Part shown: positions 11,549 through 22,444 of the stretch, in pieces | Numbering within the stretch: position 1 is the stretch's first letter | Layout of the letters: each line of letters opens with the position of its first letter | Source: Culex pipiens pallens | Taxonomy: Eukaryota; Arthropoda; Insecta; Diptera; Culicidae | Reading direction: 5' to 3' | Assembly: GCF_016801865.2 (NCBI RefSeq) | Contig: NC_068939.1 | Coordinates: 92,400,879 to 92,464,878, forward strand | Length of the DNA: 64,000 nt | The notes under the pieces: generated by a model | Seen by the model: only the letters and a program-made list of their open reading frames with translations | Databases searched by the model: none | What the model was told of the DNA's origin: nothing | Program-made: the position numbers and the translations under genes

Positions 11549-14417
11549 GCCTTCCTCACTGAGGTAAGGCTATAATCCTGCTCTAAAAATGAACTTTGTA
11601 TAAAAACGTCGTAGACCCACCTTCATGTATACATATCGACTCAGAATCGAAAACTGAACAAATGTCTGTGTGTATATGTGTGTGTGTATGTATGTATGTG
11701 ACCAACAAACTAGCTCATGTTTCTCGGCACTGGCTGAACCGATTTGACCCGAACCTGTTGCATTCGACTTGGTTTAGGGTCCCATAGATCGAGTTTTATA
11801 CAGATTGAAGTTTCGATAAGTAGTTCAAAAGTTATGTATAAAAATGTGTTTTTACACATATCCGGATCTCACTTAAATGTATATAAACTATGTCCGGATC
11901 CATAATCCCACCCATCGCACAGTGGGCAAAAACGGGTGAAAAAACGGATCTTTTGATGCCGTCAGTTTCTGCCTGTCAAAAGTATCATTTTTAATGTAAA
12001 AAATTACGAGGAATCGATTGGTGGTACTCTCATTAGCGGCAAATGACGGGAAGTGGTCCATTTTACCCCATTTTGCCTTTTTAGGGTGTTTTTCTCGAAT
12101 ATCTTCAACTGCCGTAGTTTGCCGCACTTCAAAAGTATCTTATTTTATGTAAAAAATCACGAGAAATCGATTGGTGACACTCTCAATAGCGGCAAATGAC
12201 GGCAAGGGCCCATTTTGCCCCATTTACCCCTTATTTATGTGTTTTTCGTTAATATCTTGAATTACTGTAGTTTCCTACAGTTTTAAAGTATGTTATTTTA
12301 TGTAGAAAATCGCGAGGAATCGATTTGTGACATTTTCATTGGCGGCAAATGTCAGCAAGGGCCCATTTTGCCCCAGTACCCCATTTTATGTGTTTTTCGT
12401 CAATATCATTAACTGCCGTTGTTTTTACACTTTGAAAGTATACTATTTTATGTAAAAAATCACGAGAAATCGATTGGTGACACTCTCATTGGTGGCAAAT
12501 GACGGCAAGGGCTCATTTTGCCCCATTTAACCCCTTTTAATGTGTTTTTCGTAAATATCTTGAAATTACATTATTTCTTACAGTTTCAACGTATATTATT
12601 TTATGTAGAAAATCACGAGGAATAGGTTAGTGGTGTTCTCATAAGCGGCAAATGACGGCAAAGGCTCGTTTTGCCCCATTTACCCCATTTTATTGTTTTT
12701 TGAATATCTTGGATTGCCGTGGTTTTCCAAACTTTAAATAAATGTTATTTTAAGCAGAAAATCACGAAGAATCGATTGAGAACACTCTAATTAGCGGCAA
12801 ATGACGAAAAGGGCCTATTTTGCCCATTTCATGAGTTTTTAGTCAATATATTAAACGTGTCATGATTTCCAATACAGTTTACAAGAATTTTATTGTAGAA
12901 TGTACAGTACGTTCAAGGTATTCACGAAAAACATCTCAAGAGGGAGTAAATGGAGTAAAATGGGCCCTTGTTGCGATTTGCCGCAATTAAGAGTGTTCTC
13001 AATCGATTCCTTGTGATTTTCTGCATAAAATAATATACGTTGAAACTGTAAGAAATAATGTAATTTCAAGATATTTTATTTATAGTTTGGAAAACCACGG
13101 CAATTCAAGATATTAAAGAAAATACATAAAATGGGGTAAATGGGGCAAAACGAGCCTTTGCTTTCGTTTGCCGCTTATGAGAACACCACCAATCGATTCC
13201 TCATGATTTTCTACATAAAATAATATACGTTGAAACTGTAAGAAAAAATGTAATTTCAAGGAATTTACAAAAAACACATTAGAAATGGGTAAAATGGGGC
13301 GAAATGAGCCCTTGCAGTCATTTGCCACCAAAGAGAGTGACACCAATCGATTTCTCGTGATTTTTTACATAAAATAGTATACTTCCAAAGTGTAAAAACA
13401 ACGGCAGTTAAAGATATTGACGAAAAACACATAAAATGGGGTACTGGGGCAAAATGGGCCCTTGCTGTCATTTGTCGCCAATGAAAATGACACAAATCGA
13501 TTCTTTGCAATTTTCTACATAAAATAACATACTTTAAAACTGTAGAAAACTACAGTAAATCAAGATATTAACAAAAACACATAAATAAGGGGTAAATGGG
13601 GCAAAATGGGCCCTTGCCGTCATTTGTCGCTATTGAGAATGTGACCAATCGTTTTCTCGTGATTTTTTACATAAAATAAGATACTTTTGATGTGCGGCAA
13701 ACTACGGAAGTTGAAGATATTCGTGAAAAACACCCTAAAAAAGGCAAAATGGGGTAAAATGGACCACTTCCCGTCATTTTCCGCTAATGAGAGTACCACC
13801 AATCGATTCCTCGTAATTTTTTACATTAAAAATGATACTTTTGACAGGCAGAAACTGACGGCATCAAAAGATCCGTTTTTTCACCCGTTTTTGCCCACTG
13901 TGCATCGTTTGTTAGGTTATTAAAAAACCTTTCCAACGAGTTCAAAACATTGAAGATCTGGCAACCCTGCATCAAGATATGGTCACTTAAGTGACATTTA
14001 TGTACTTTTTTGAAGCTGGATCTCATTTAAATGTATGTAAACTATGTCCGGATCCACCATCCCTCCCATCGTTGGTTAGGTTATCAAAAAACCTTTCCAA
14101 CGAGTTCAAAACATTGAAGATCTGGCAACTCTGTCTCGAGATATGCCCACTTAAGTGATATTGATGTACTATTTTGAAGCTGGATCTCATTTAAATGTAT
14201 GTAAACTATGGCTGGATCCACCATCCGACCCATCGTTTGTTAGGTTATCAAAAGACATTTCCAACGAGTCCAAAACATTGATGATCTGGCAACACTTTCT
14301 CGAGGTATGACCAATTAAGTAATATTTATGTACTTTTGTATTCCGGATCTAAAAAATAGATGAAATTTTTGTACAATTCCATCATATCAGCCATTGTTGG
14401 TTATAGGTGAGGAAGGC
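11549..14417. mobile_element. Composite repeat element with 11-bp TIRs and 164-bp internal repeats
   Basis: The ends are GCCTTCCTCAC (11549-11559) and GTGAGGAAGGC (14407-14417). The interior is built of 164-bp direct units; the phrase ATCGTTGGTTAGG or a variant recurs at 13904, 14068 and 14232, exactly 164 bp apart. One unit is split by the palindromic element at 11918-13902. The left part (11580-11880) contains a GT/AT microsatellite at about 11663-11700. A right-end fragment of the same family lies at 8131-8440. No transposase is visible. Superfamily unknown. Confidence 0.6.
11918..13902. mobile_element. 1,985-bp palindromic foldback with CACAGTG tips and TSD CATCG
   Basis: The termini are CACAGTGGGCAAAAACGGG on the left and its exact complement on the right, with CATCG directly repeated outside both ends (11913-11917 and 13903-13907). 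Neighbouring uninterrupted 164-bp units read CCCATCGTTTGTTAGG, which confirms the empty site. Each arm is a tandem array of about six units of roughly 152 bp, anchored by AATCGATTG at 12012, 12165, 12318, 12468, 12620 and 12770 and mirrored at 13011-13801. The loop is only about 75 bp (12850-12925). CACAGTG plus a 5-bp TSD is the Transib signature. No transposase frame is present. Confidence 0.85.
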
Positions 14418-14458
14418 TCCAACCACATGGGTGGATTAAGTTAGTTTTTTACATACTG

Positions 14459-14822
14459 TAGCGGATGATTCTGGGTTCGATTCCCATCTGCTCCAACCTT
14501 CCATCGGATGAGGAAGTAAAATGTCGGTCCCGGCCTTGGTTGTTGTTAGGCCGTTAAGTCATTCCAGGTGTAGGAGTCGTCTCCATGCCATAAGTACAAA
14601 CAACACACCAAACCAAGCCTACTCCGGAGGAATCGCTGGCGGCGGTTGGACTCGCAATCCAAAGGTCGTCAGTTCAAACACTAAGGTGGAAGGTTCCTTG
14701 GAGTAGAAAGAGGTTTGGGTGCTCTCTCCATTCAAGCCTTCGGACTCGTAGGTTTGAGCAGAAACTTGCAATAGAGACCACAAAAGACCCGGGGGTCGTT
14801 AATGTGGATGGTTTGATTGAGG
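14459..14822 (+). mobile_element. 5'-truncated tRNA-derived SINE, apparently dimeric
   Basis: Starts within a tRNA-like T-arm and acceptor end (GGGTTCGATTCCC then ATCTGCTCC), identical to the 3' end of the tRNA head at 34982-35056. It continues with a SINE-like body and then a second tRNA-like segment at 14640-14690. That segment has an anticodon-arm-like TTGGACTCGCAATCCAA and a weak B box (AGTTCAAACAC). The 3' end near GTCGTTAATGTGGATGG is a guess; no TSD was found. Confidence 0.6.
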
Positions 14823-15240
14823 TGATAAAAAAATCATAAAAGGAATCGAACAACCAGCCTGTAAAAAAGCTATCAAGGAATAAAGGGTGTGTAAATGGCC
14901 ATAGTTTTGAAAAACCAAAGATTCCAAAATATGGTGGAGACGCATGGTCGATTCTTTCTACAATGCTGAAGGCAATGGAAAATTGAGCAACCATGCGTCT
15001 CCATTGAAGAACACTATCTAAAAACGTTCAATGGAGCAGCATGGTTGATCAATCCCAAAAAGTTGCCGATTTCTGCATCCTTCGCTCAGGAGATTAACTC
15101 TCGTTACTGTAAAGTTCTTCAAGTACCTTAAACGGCCAATTTTGATTATGTTTGAGTATGTGAGTGCAGTGTTTTTTGGTTTCGCTACAATCATGTCTAG
15201 AGAGCTTTTTTTTCAACCACACCTTCCCTCTCGTGGTCAA
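14823..15240. repeat. AT-rich spacer with a small inverted repeat
   Basis: An inverted pair, GGAGACGCATGGT (about 14937) and ACCATGCGTCTCC (about 14990), encloses about 50 bp. The same ACCATGCGTCTCC motif recurs at about 17000 (minus orientation) and 20405, suggesting a small dispersed MITE. Nothing else was recognised. Confidence 0.5.
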
Positions 15241-16260
15241 TCCCGGCCGGAGACTTGCATAAGCTTACTTCCGTAGTTTGAGCAGTACACAACTCCTCAC
15301 CTCACCCCACACCGGTGGCCCTGCCTTGCCTTTTTTTATTAACAAATTGCGCGCGCGCCCCGGGAGAAGCCCTCTACGCTGCTTTGCGCTGTACCTAGTA
15401 CTAGAAGCCGACCGTCGAGGGTTGTCATGTGTGTGTGTGTGTGTCAAGACACGAACATAATCTCCTCAAATAATAACACCATTCACAATCGCCTCCGCGC
15501 ACTCTCGACACTCTCGTAAGCCGTTCTCGAATCGACCATCATTCGAGAGATCGCGCTGGCTGCAGAAACAACACACAACTCAACGGCCACGGCAAGGCAC
15601 GGCCGGTGTGGCCAATCCCTCGATCGCCTCGGACCAGGTTTTCCGCTGCTGGGCGATCCCTCGACGATGTCGTAAGCCAGCAGAGCAGACTGAACCGTGG
15701 GAGCAAGTGAGAGGGGGCATGCGCGCGCGCAAAATTTGCTGGCCCCGGCCGCGTGAATGAAACGGCAAGAGCTGAATGGCAGCCCCGGAGAGGCCTCGAA
15801 TGAATTAAAATAAAAATATGGCTGAGGCAGCCGGAGCAGCAGCAGCAACGACCAGAGACCAGTTTCGAGAGTGAAAGAGAGAGAGAGCAAAAACCGGACG
15901 ACGAGAGAGCAGCAGCTTTTGGATTTCGTTTCGTTACTCCATTCATTATGGCCGTGGTTTTCATTCATAAAAACGTCGTCGTTTCCCGACCGACCGACCG
16001 ACGTTCCTGCTGCTGCTGCTGCTGCTGCCTGTGAGTAGTAGCGAATTTGTCCGCTGCGTGGCATTGTTGTGTTCGGCTGCTCGGACGACGACGATGGCAC
16101 GAAACCCGAAGTGGGTCCCCTGTTCAAGTGTTTGTGAACAGGAAGCCAAGAGCACACGAATACATGGGAGATTGGTTGAATGAAATCATTCATGGGCAGG
16201 GATGCCAAGTTGGAATGTGTGAAAACGGGCGCAGTTTTGAATGAAATGTCAACAAGTGAC
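15241..16260. other. GC-rich island, candidate regulatory region or alternative first exon
   Basis: CpG-rich with GAGA-type tracts (about 15873-15912), a CTG run (16007-16027), a GT microsatellite (15427-15445), and a GTGAGT donor-like site at 16031. The minus-strand frame 15483-16262 (259 aa) is low-complexity translation of these tracts and shows no domain. A non-coding first exon or an enhancer is possible; neither is proven. Confidence 0.35.
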
Positions 16261-16283
16261 ATTAAAAGCAGTACAAAACGTTC

Positions 16284-16443
16284 ATATTTGGAGTTTTTTT
16301 TTTAAAGGTCCAATAAACCAAATTATCAGTTTTAAGTTTTTGGGTGTTTTTTTATTCCCTGACTCAAGTCGGTTTCAAAACACCCAAAAGCCAAAAACTG
16401 GAAATATGGTTTATTGGACCTTTTAAAAAAAAACTCCAAATAT
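16284..16443. mobile_element. 160-bp MITE
   Basis: The ends ATATTTGGAG and CTCCAAATAT extend inward as a near-perfect inverted repeat through poly(T), then AAGGTCCAATAAACC and its complement. A related arm (GGATTATAGGACCTTTTC then poly(A)) is seen at about 19250-19280. No coding capacity. Confidence 0.75.
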
Positions 16444-16589
16444 ACAGCTTTCGTCGAAAGAAATAAAGTTGATCGGATGGATTTTAAAACCACCATGCGT
16501 TTCCATGTGAATGCTTACTTAGCCGACTTTATCTCGTGTTGGCGGGAATCTAAATTTGTAGAAACAGACCAGATTTGAACACACTTATT

Positions 16590-16730
16590 TTTCTTATCGA
16601 GAAATTAAAATTGCAACATGGAGTTAAACTTTCAGTCAAGCTGTTGTAAAGTTTTACACGACAGCTGTGGAAGTTTCACTCCATGTTACCAGCTCACATC
16701 TCTCTCTTTAATTTCTCGATAGGGTAATCT
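16590..16730. repeat. Short inverted-repeat element
   Basis: TTATCGAGAAATTAAA near 16594 is inverted as TTTAATTTCTCGATA near 16710, and ACATGGAGTTAAAC is inverted as GTTTCACTCCATGT inside it. This gives a stem-loop of about 130 bp. It may be a small MITE; no TSD was verified. Confidence 0.5.
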
Positions 16731-17025
16731 CCGTACCCTGAAGGCCACGATAGGAAATCAAAGACTAAAGAAATGTCTATCAGTTAGTCTGTGAGTCTAC
16801 AAGTGATCACAATTCGCCCAACATAAACATAGCTTAAATAGTATTTGGTTTTTGCTGAAGTCCATAAGCTCACAATTCGCTCGCAGCACAAATATATCAC
16901 GAATTTTGATGTGAAATAGGCTTGTTCCTTATTTGTTCTTTATTAAATAAAATAATAACAAATTTAGTTAAATGTTTATCCATTGAACGGCTGTATGGAG
17001 GAGACGCATGGTTGATCAACTTTGC

Positions 17026-17470
17026 TACACTCGGTTGAATCAAAAAATACTTTTGTGGCGGGTATTCAGAGGCTGAGCCCAAATTCCAAACATGAGCTCG
17101 ATTCAACGTTACAAGAGCAGCCAATTCACCCTTGGAATTTAACTCGTATTTTTTTAATGTCGATTTTTGAAGCGTTCAGACCAGTAATGCGATTATCTTT
17201 TTCGCTGGTGCTGATTTTTCTAAAAAAAAAACGAAACTTTGAAGGGGTTTGCAGAGTTTCAGAGTGTCAACACTTGTGGATCTAGTCTACATTCCAGTGA
17301 TGTTGAAAACAAACGTTTTAGTTGCAAAAGTGCCTAAACAATTGACTTTTTCGAAAGAAAAAAAAACTGTTTTTTGCGGGTTCAATCTTATTAAAAATTC
17401 AAGGGTGGAACGCCTGCTTCTGTTACGTCCAATCAAGTTCATGTTTGGGATTTGGGCGCAGTACGCTTAG
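17026..17470. mobile_element. Diverged relative of the hAT-type foldback
   Basis: Shares with 1496-2078 the phrases GTGGCGGGTATTCAGAGG, CCAAACATGAGCTCGATTC and, inverted, TCTGTTACGTCCAATCAAG near 17415, in the same arrangement. The ends have decayed and I see no TSD. An ACCATGCGTCTCC-type fragment abuts its left side. Confidence 0.6.
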
Positions 17471-18944
17471 AAGTGAAAGTGTTCAATGCTACCGCACGGA
17501 TAGAAATTCTGTTAGTAAATCCGATAACTCTATGTTGTCGTATTTATGAACATCGCATAGTGGTCCAGATTGCAAAATTAAGTGGAAAAAGGATTTTACG
17601 AAAAACGGTGAAGTTTTGGAGCTTTGGTGTCTTCAGAAAAGTTGTTGCAAATGGAATAAAGCTATTTTTGGTTTTAAAGAAAAGTGATGTTCAAGGCATT
17701 TTTAGAGCTCTGAATAAAGCACAATTTCATTTTTTTGACCTAAGGGTAAAAGTTACAGCCATTTAAAGGTACAAAAGATGCAAATTTATAATTCAAATAT
17801 TTCGAAAAAGCGCTGGCCAAATTTGAGGGGCCAAGTTGTATTCATAATAGGAGATCTAGCACTATAAACGCTGAAAAAATCAAGGGTATTTTTCTTTAAA
17901 CTCAAGGTATCGTCTTTTGAAAATGTCTAATTTTTAGAGAAAAGTGTATGGGACCACCCTAATGAAATTCGAAAATTATCCAACTATATGTTATTTATAT
18001 GTAATTTTGGTCGCTGAATCTGAATCTGCTCTCTGCATTATAAAAAATCGATTTTTGGTCATATTTAGGGTTTCCATGTAAAGTTATCACACTTTTCTCT
18101 AAAACTTATGAATTGCAACGTTCCAAAAACTGATTTTGGAAGGTTTGCTCAGATGCTTTTTTCTTTTCGACAGAACATCCGATGCCTCCGGAATCCTTAG
18201 CATGCTATGAAAGTTTTATGAACACCGCGACGCCTTATGTCAAGTAGCTACCACGTGGATAAGAAACGGCTGGAATATATAATTTCAAACCTTCTTTCAA
18301 CTTAAAACTGATAATTTGAAATCTTGATATTATTTAGTCGTTTTCTAAATCTTTGTATAGGAAATTTGTGTTTTGTAGCAAAATCACGTGGTACTGTGGT
18401 AGACACCTGACATAAAAAGAGCAACTGTCAAAGCTCCTAGCAAAGTTGTCTGAGGTTATGTATAGGCGACGAACCCGATTAAACATGCAAACTAAGATTT
18501 TATATTAAATCACAAGCTTAATGCAGACTACACAAATACAAATGATTCGGGAAAATGTGAATATACGTTCAAAAAATTGGAAACTAAATGAAAGCAAATC
18601 CGTGCCATTTTATGGTAGATTTGTATAAAAACGAACTGGCAGGGATTAGCCCCTTGGAATTTGAAATCAGGAATTGTACTTTCAATATAAACTCATGTAT
18701 GCTAAACTCGGAATTCGGCCACATTTCTTTGCCTTCCGATATTGGTAATTGGAAGCAGTACGCAAGCTTACCAATCAATGTACGAAACTGAAAGTCATAT
18801 TTTATAATATATCAGTAGAAGTAATTTCAAGTGACCTGAAAAACCACGATTGTTCTGAAGCACAACTTTAAAACGTTTTAATGATGGGCGCGTTGTCTTT
18901 ACAATTGTAGGGGTTATTTTTTGTTTTTAATAGGTCTTATAAAC
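17471..18944. other. AT-rich stretch, no gene recognised
   Basis: Contains short frames (for example 17452-17766 on +) without domains. The phrasing of 17530-18200 resembles degraded interspersed repeat, but I see no partner copy in the window. Confidence 0.35.
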
Positions 18945-19240
18945 ATACAAGCTCTTCCCGGCAAACTTCGTCCTGCCCCTTTTTGGTTTTCTGACGTTTC
19001 TTGCTTGTTTGCTAATCCAGCCTCCTGTGATCAAAATTTGATTTTACGCAGCTTTCCCCATACAATCTGCAGATTTTCCGGAATCGGTTCCAGAGTGGCC
19101 AAAGTTGTCATCTTTTGACGTAAGAACCTTTCTTGAACTTTCACAAACCCAACGCAACAAAGAGCACCTCGATCCGATGCTCCATATTGAACTGATTCGC
19201 GTTCGAACAAACCCGTCGAATTTTTTTATATATATAGATG
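18945..19240 (+). mobile_element. SINE-like or LINE-3'-end repeat ending in (TA)n, copy 1
   Basis: About 290 bp, about 90% matched by 47588-47882. It starts near CGGCAAACTTCGTCCTGCCC, runs through CCATACAATCTGCAGATTTT and GATTCGCGTTCGAACAAA, and ends in TATATATATA. Two copies with a common end and a simple tail indicate a retroposon, perhaps a SINE mobilised by an RTE-like LINE. The family name is not determined. Confidence 0.65.
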
Positions 19241-19393
19241 ATAACCAATGGATTATAGGACCTTTTCAAAAAAAAACTCTAGATTTGATGAGCGACGAAC
19301 CTTGCAGATAAATAAATCTTCTTGCAAATTTTCCGTTGCATCCTATTACTATAGGAATCCAATATTACAAAGGGAGATAAAACAAAGTATTGT

Positions 19394-20328
19394 ACCGTAA
19401 ACCGGGGTGACTTTGATAGGATTTCAATTTGTTTTTAGAATATTTTCCAACAGGTAAGGTTTTTCTTAAGATTATTATTTTTAAAACATGTACTGGGGTA
19501 GACCACACAAAGTCCATGCACTATTTCGGAAAAAAAGTGTTTTCAATAATGTTTAGAAAAATAGTTACGTTAAAAAATCTTAGTTTGAATTCCGGGGTGA
19601 CTTTGATAGTCATAGTTTTTCTTGTTAAAATCATATTTAAGATGTTCAAACTTCATTTGTACGTTAAATGTACCATCACTAAAGTAGCTGATATAGTATT
19701 TAAGAAAAAAAAAATCAATGTTTATATTTAGTTAACTAAGTGTATAAGCTTTTTAGCAAAATACATATAAATTTTAGGTAAAATTGTTAAAAAGTCGGAA
19801 TTTTGCCTGAAATTTGTTAAAATTAGTTTTGTTTATAAAATTATCGATTTATATTGCATTTTATACTGAATTCGAAGCACGAATCACAAGTTTTCACATT
19901 TTACATGAAATTTGTTCAACTGAAATTGCCTATAAATTTAGAGAGTTTTTATAATTGGGTTTCAAAAACACATATTATTTATTTTTAACAAACTTTTTTA
20001 ACCTTCTCCTTGTGGAAAATTGTCCAAAGAATCCGAAAATTCATTCCGTTTTCCGATTAAAAATTATGTTCATTGAGAAAATCATGACACTTTGAGAAGT
20101 TTAAAATAATGACATTCATCAACATTTTCTTAACTATAGTTAACTAACTTTTTAAACTTGTCAAACTTTTATGAAAAGTTCTTCTTGAGGTACTTTGAAC
20201 ACTTCTCTACCACGGTCAGTATGTTTCTAAACCATTCCTTACGTATTTTAATTGTACTCTTCATTTTGCGGAAAAATCGTAAACCTATCAAAGTCACCCC
20301 GGCTATCAAAGTCACCCCGTTTTACGGT
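19394..20328. mobile_element. 935-bp TIR element with GGGGTGACTTTGATAG ends
   Basis: The left terminus ACCGTAAACCGGGGTGACTT is inverted at the right end (GTCACCCCGTTTTACGGT), with the inner copy CCTATCAAAGTCACCCCGG beside it. The core also occurs internally near 19592. The interior is AT-rich with no transposase; the 100-aa frame 19429-19731 is not recognisable. No clear TSD was found. Confidence 0.65.
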
Positions 20329-20690
20329 GCATATATTTGCTTCTTGAACGCCGCTTACCCTGAATTTAAGGAAAAATCAGATGTATTTCCAGAAAGTTGC
20401 GTCACCATGCGTCTCCATCAATCCCGATGCAACACACTAAATCTCCAATGACGACAACGGATTGTTGGCAAATTTAAAAGAAGATCCAAATAATACAACT
20501 TTATTTTCGCACTGCACTGGCAACACTTCAACGGTGTGCCCACGCACACCAACCCCGGGTGACCGCTTCGGCGTTGTACAACCGTGTACGGATAGGGGCT
20601 TTTCCTGTCACGCACACCACACTCGCCTCCGGGACCCGAACGCTCGGGTTCGCCCGAACGTCGGAAACGCCCTCCCCTCGGACTGCGCAT
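20329..20690. other. Promoter-proximal DNA of the putative leader exon
   Basis: Changes from AT-rich repeat DNA to GC-rich DNA around 20520. Contains an ACCATGCGTCTCC fragment at 20405 and a CpG-rich stretch at 20580-20690. No gene frame. Confidence 0.4.
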
Positions 20691-20700
20691 GACGTTTTCT

Positions 20701-20763
20701 AAATATACGAATTGAAACGAAATTATTTATCAGTCGTTTTAGAGCTTTGATCGTGTACGGACT
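20701..20763 (+). promoter_or_regulatory. Candidate core promoter (TATA-like, Inr, DPE-like)
   Basis: AAATATA at 20701-20707 lies 25-31 bases before a TCAGTC initiator (A at 20732). GGAC lies at +28 to +31 relative to that A, matching the first four positions of an insect DPE. The spacing of all three fits insect core promoters. Other TCAGTG initiator-like sites occur downstream (about 21810 and 21946), so the real start could be later. Confidence 0.35.
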
Positions 20764-21526
20764 GTGTGCCGCGCCCGTACGTGTTACGTACGTCCCGAAC
20801 GCTCCCCGGTCGAGCAGGAGGAAAACCGTCTCTCGTCTCTCTGCTTTTGTGGGAAGGATTTTTTTTGTTGGTCTACTCGTTCGTGTGTGTGAATAATAAA
20901 TACACGCAGGAATTAAGAAAAGCGGTTCTCGCGCGGTAATTGCTACCCAATTGAGGTGAAAGCACGCACGAAGGCGCTCGCGCGACGGTCGTGAAATCGT
21001 GAATCGTAGTCGCAGCAGCAGCAGCCGCGCCGTGACAGGAAGTGAATATTGCGAATGGGTGTGTGCGTGCGACACATACACACACGCACACACATGCACA
21101 CTGGGTGGTGTACACACACGGCAGGAAGTGAGTGATAAGTTGCGGTGGGTCCGTCCGGTAATTCGTGAATAATTCGCGTGCGTGCGTGAGATGTGACAGT
21201 CATTTGTCACGGGCCCGTGACACGCGCAAAAGTTAAGGTGAAACGCACACGCACAGAGGTGGGCAGCACGCGTGTGAATGAACGAGTGAGTGAGAGAGAG
21301 GAGCAGCAGCAGCAAGAAGAGAGTGAGTGAGAGTGAGGGGGAGAGAAAATCTCAGCGACGACGCGGCACAGTACGCGCGTCGCGCCTCAACACATACTGG
21401 TGCAGTGGCCGCCAGCAGTGCCAACACAGCCGACACAGACACAACATCGCGCGCAGCACAAAAATCGCCTCAGAAAAACAACATCGGCGACGAGACCGTC
21501 GTGGCCCCGTCGTCAGCAGCAGCAGC

Positions 21527-21685
21527 ATGAAAAGTCGAGCTCCGCGCGACAAACGCCCCAAGCGTGGAGAAAAGGCCCTTTTCAAAAGTGATTTATTTTG
21601 TTCATATTTTTTTCTGGCGACCGAAAAAGAGCATGAAGGAAAAGTAACAACCCAAAAGGGGGAAAATACGAAGAAATATACCTAA
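21527..21685 (+). CDS. Upstream ORF in the leader exon (52 aa)
   Basis: The ATG is followed by a 52-residue basic, low-complexity peptide (MKSRAPRDKRPKRGEK...) ending at TAA. No domain is visible. If transcription starts near 20732, this and other upstream ATGs would precede the main ORF and could lower translation. A stable peptide product is unlikely. Confidence 0.2.
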   Translation: MKSRAPRDKRPKRGEKALFKSDLFCSYFFLATEKEHEGKVTTQKGENTKKYT

Positions 21686-22252
21686 AATTGTAGTTAAAAA
21701 TAATAAAGTTTGTATATTTATATACACACACGAAGAAGCAAGAAAAAAATAAGAGGAAAAAAGAGTTCGAAACACCAGAAAGAAGCAAAGAAAAAAAAAA
21801 GATTTTTCTTCAGTGCGATCCCCCGTTTCGCGAATGATTTCATGAATGAAACACACAGCATCCCGAGCGCGCACACACACACGCGACACAAGCGAAGAAA
21901 ACAACACAAATTGAAAAGGTGAAAAGAAAAAGTGCGCAAAGCAAAGTCAGTGCAAGTGCGAAAAGTACGAAAAGTTCAACAGTAGCAAAGCAAAAGTGTT
22001 GAAAGTGTGTTTAAACAAGGCGAAATCAAGCCAGCTGAGAAAGAAATCTAAAAGTGTGTGCAGATAAGTCGAAATCTGAGGAAATCGCCACATCCCAGCA
22101 AAGTGAAGCAAATAACACGAAATTAGTGCTAGAAGGAAATAAAAGCAAAGAAGCAAAAAAGTGCACAAAAAGAGTCAAGCAAAAAAGATAAGTTGAAAAA
22201 AAAATCAAGTGAAGTGAAGTTCCACGCGTACCGGGCCCAGTTCCGGCCGACC

Positions 22253-22444
22253 ATGTATCTAGTGTTTCCGGCACACAAAACTTGGATTAACATTGGAGGT
22301 AGCAGAGCATCGACGACAACGAGGACGACCACGACAACAGCAACAACCGGCTACAGCAGCAACAACGACCGGCAGAACCAGCGACGACCGGAAGTGAGAA
22401 GCACCGGATTACGGATTACGGATGTGAATCGGAACCCGGTTTAA
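22253..22444 (+). CDS. Upstream ORF in the leader exon (63 aa)
   Basis: ATG in the context GACCATGT. The peptide begins MYLVFPAHKTWINIGG and then becomes Thr/Asn-rich. It stops 15 bases before the GTAAGT donor, so it cannot continue into the next exon. Upstream of the ATG the frame is open without one. It is probably a regulatory upstream ORF and not a functional protein. Confidence 0.25.
   Translation: MYLVFPAHKTWINIGGSRASTTTRTTTTTATTGYSSNNDRQNQRRPEVRSTGLRITDVNRNPV

Noticed and set aside
15483..16262. 259-codon minus-strand ORF as a gene
   Set aside because: Its residues come from CAG and GAGA tracts (polyalanine, poly-serine/leucine runs) in a GC-rich island; no domain and no conserved motif.
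20608..21315. 235-codon minus-strand ORF
   Set aside because: It is antisense to the leader-like exon and composed of CA-repeat translation; no domain.
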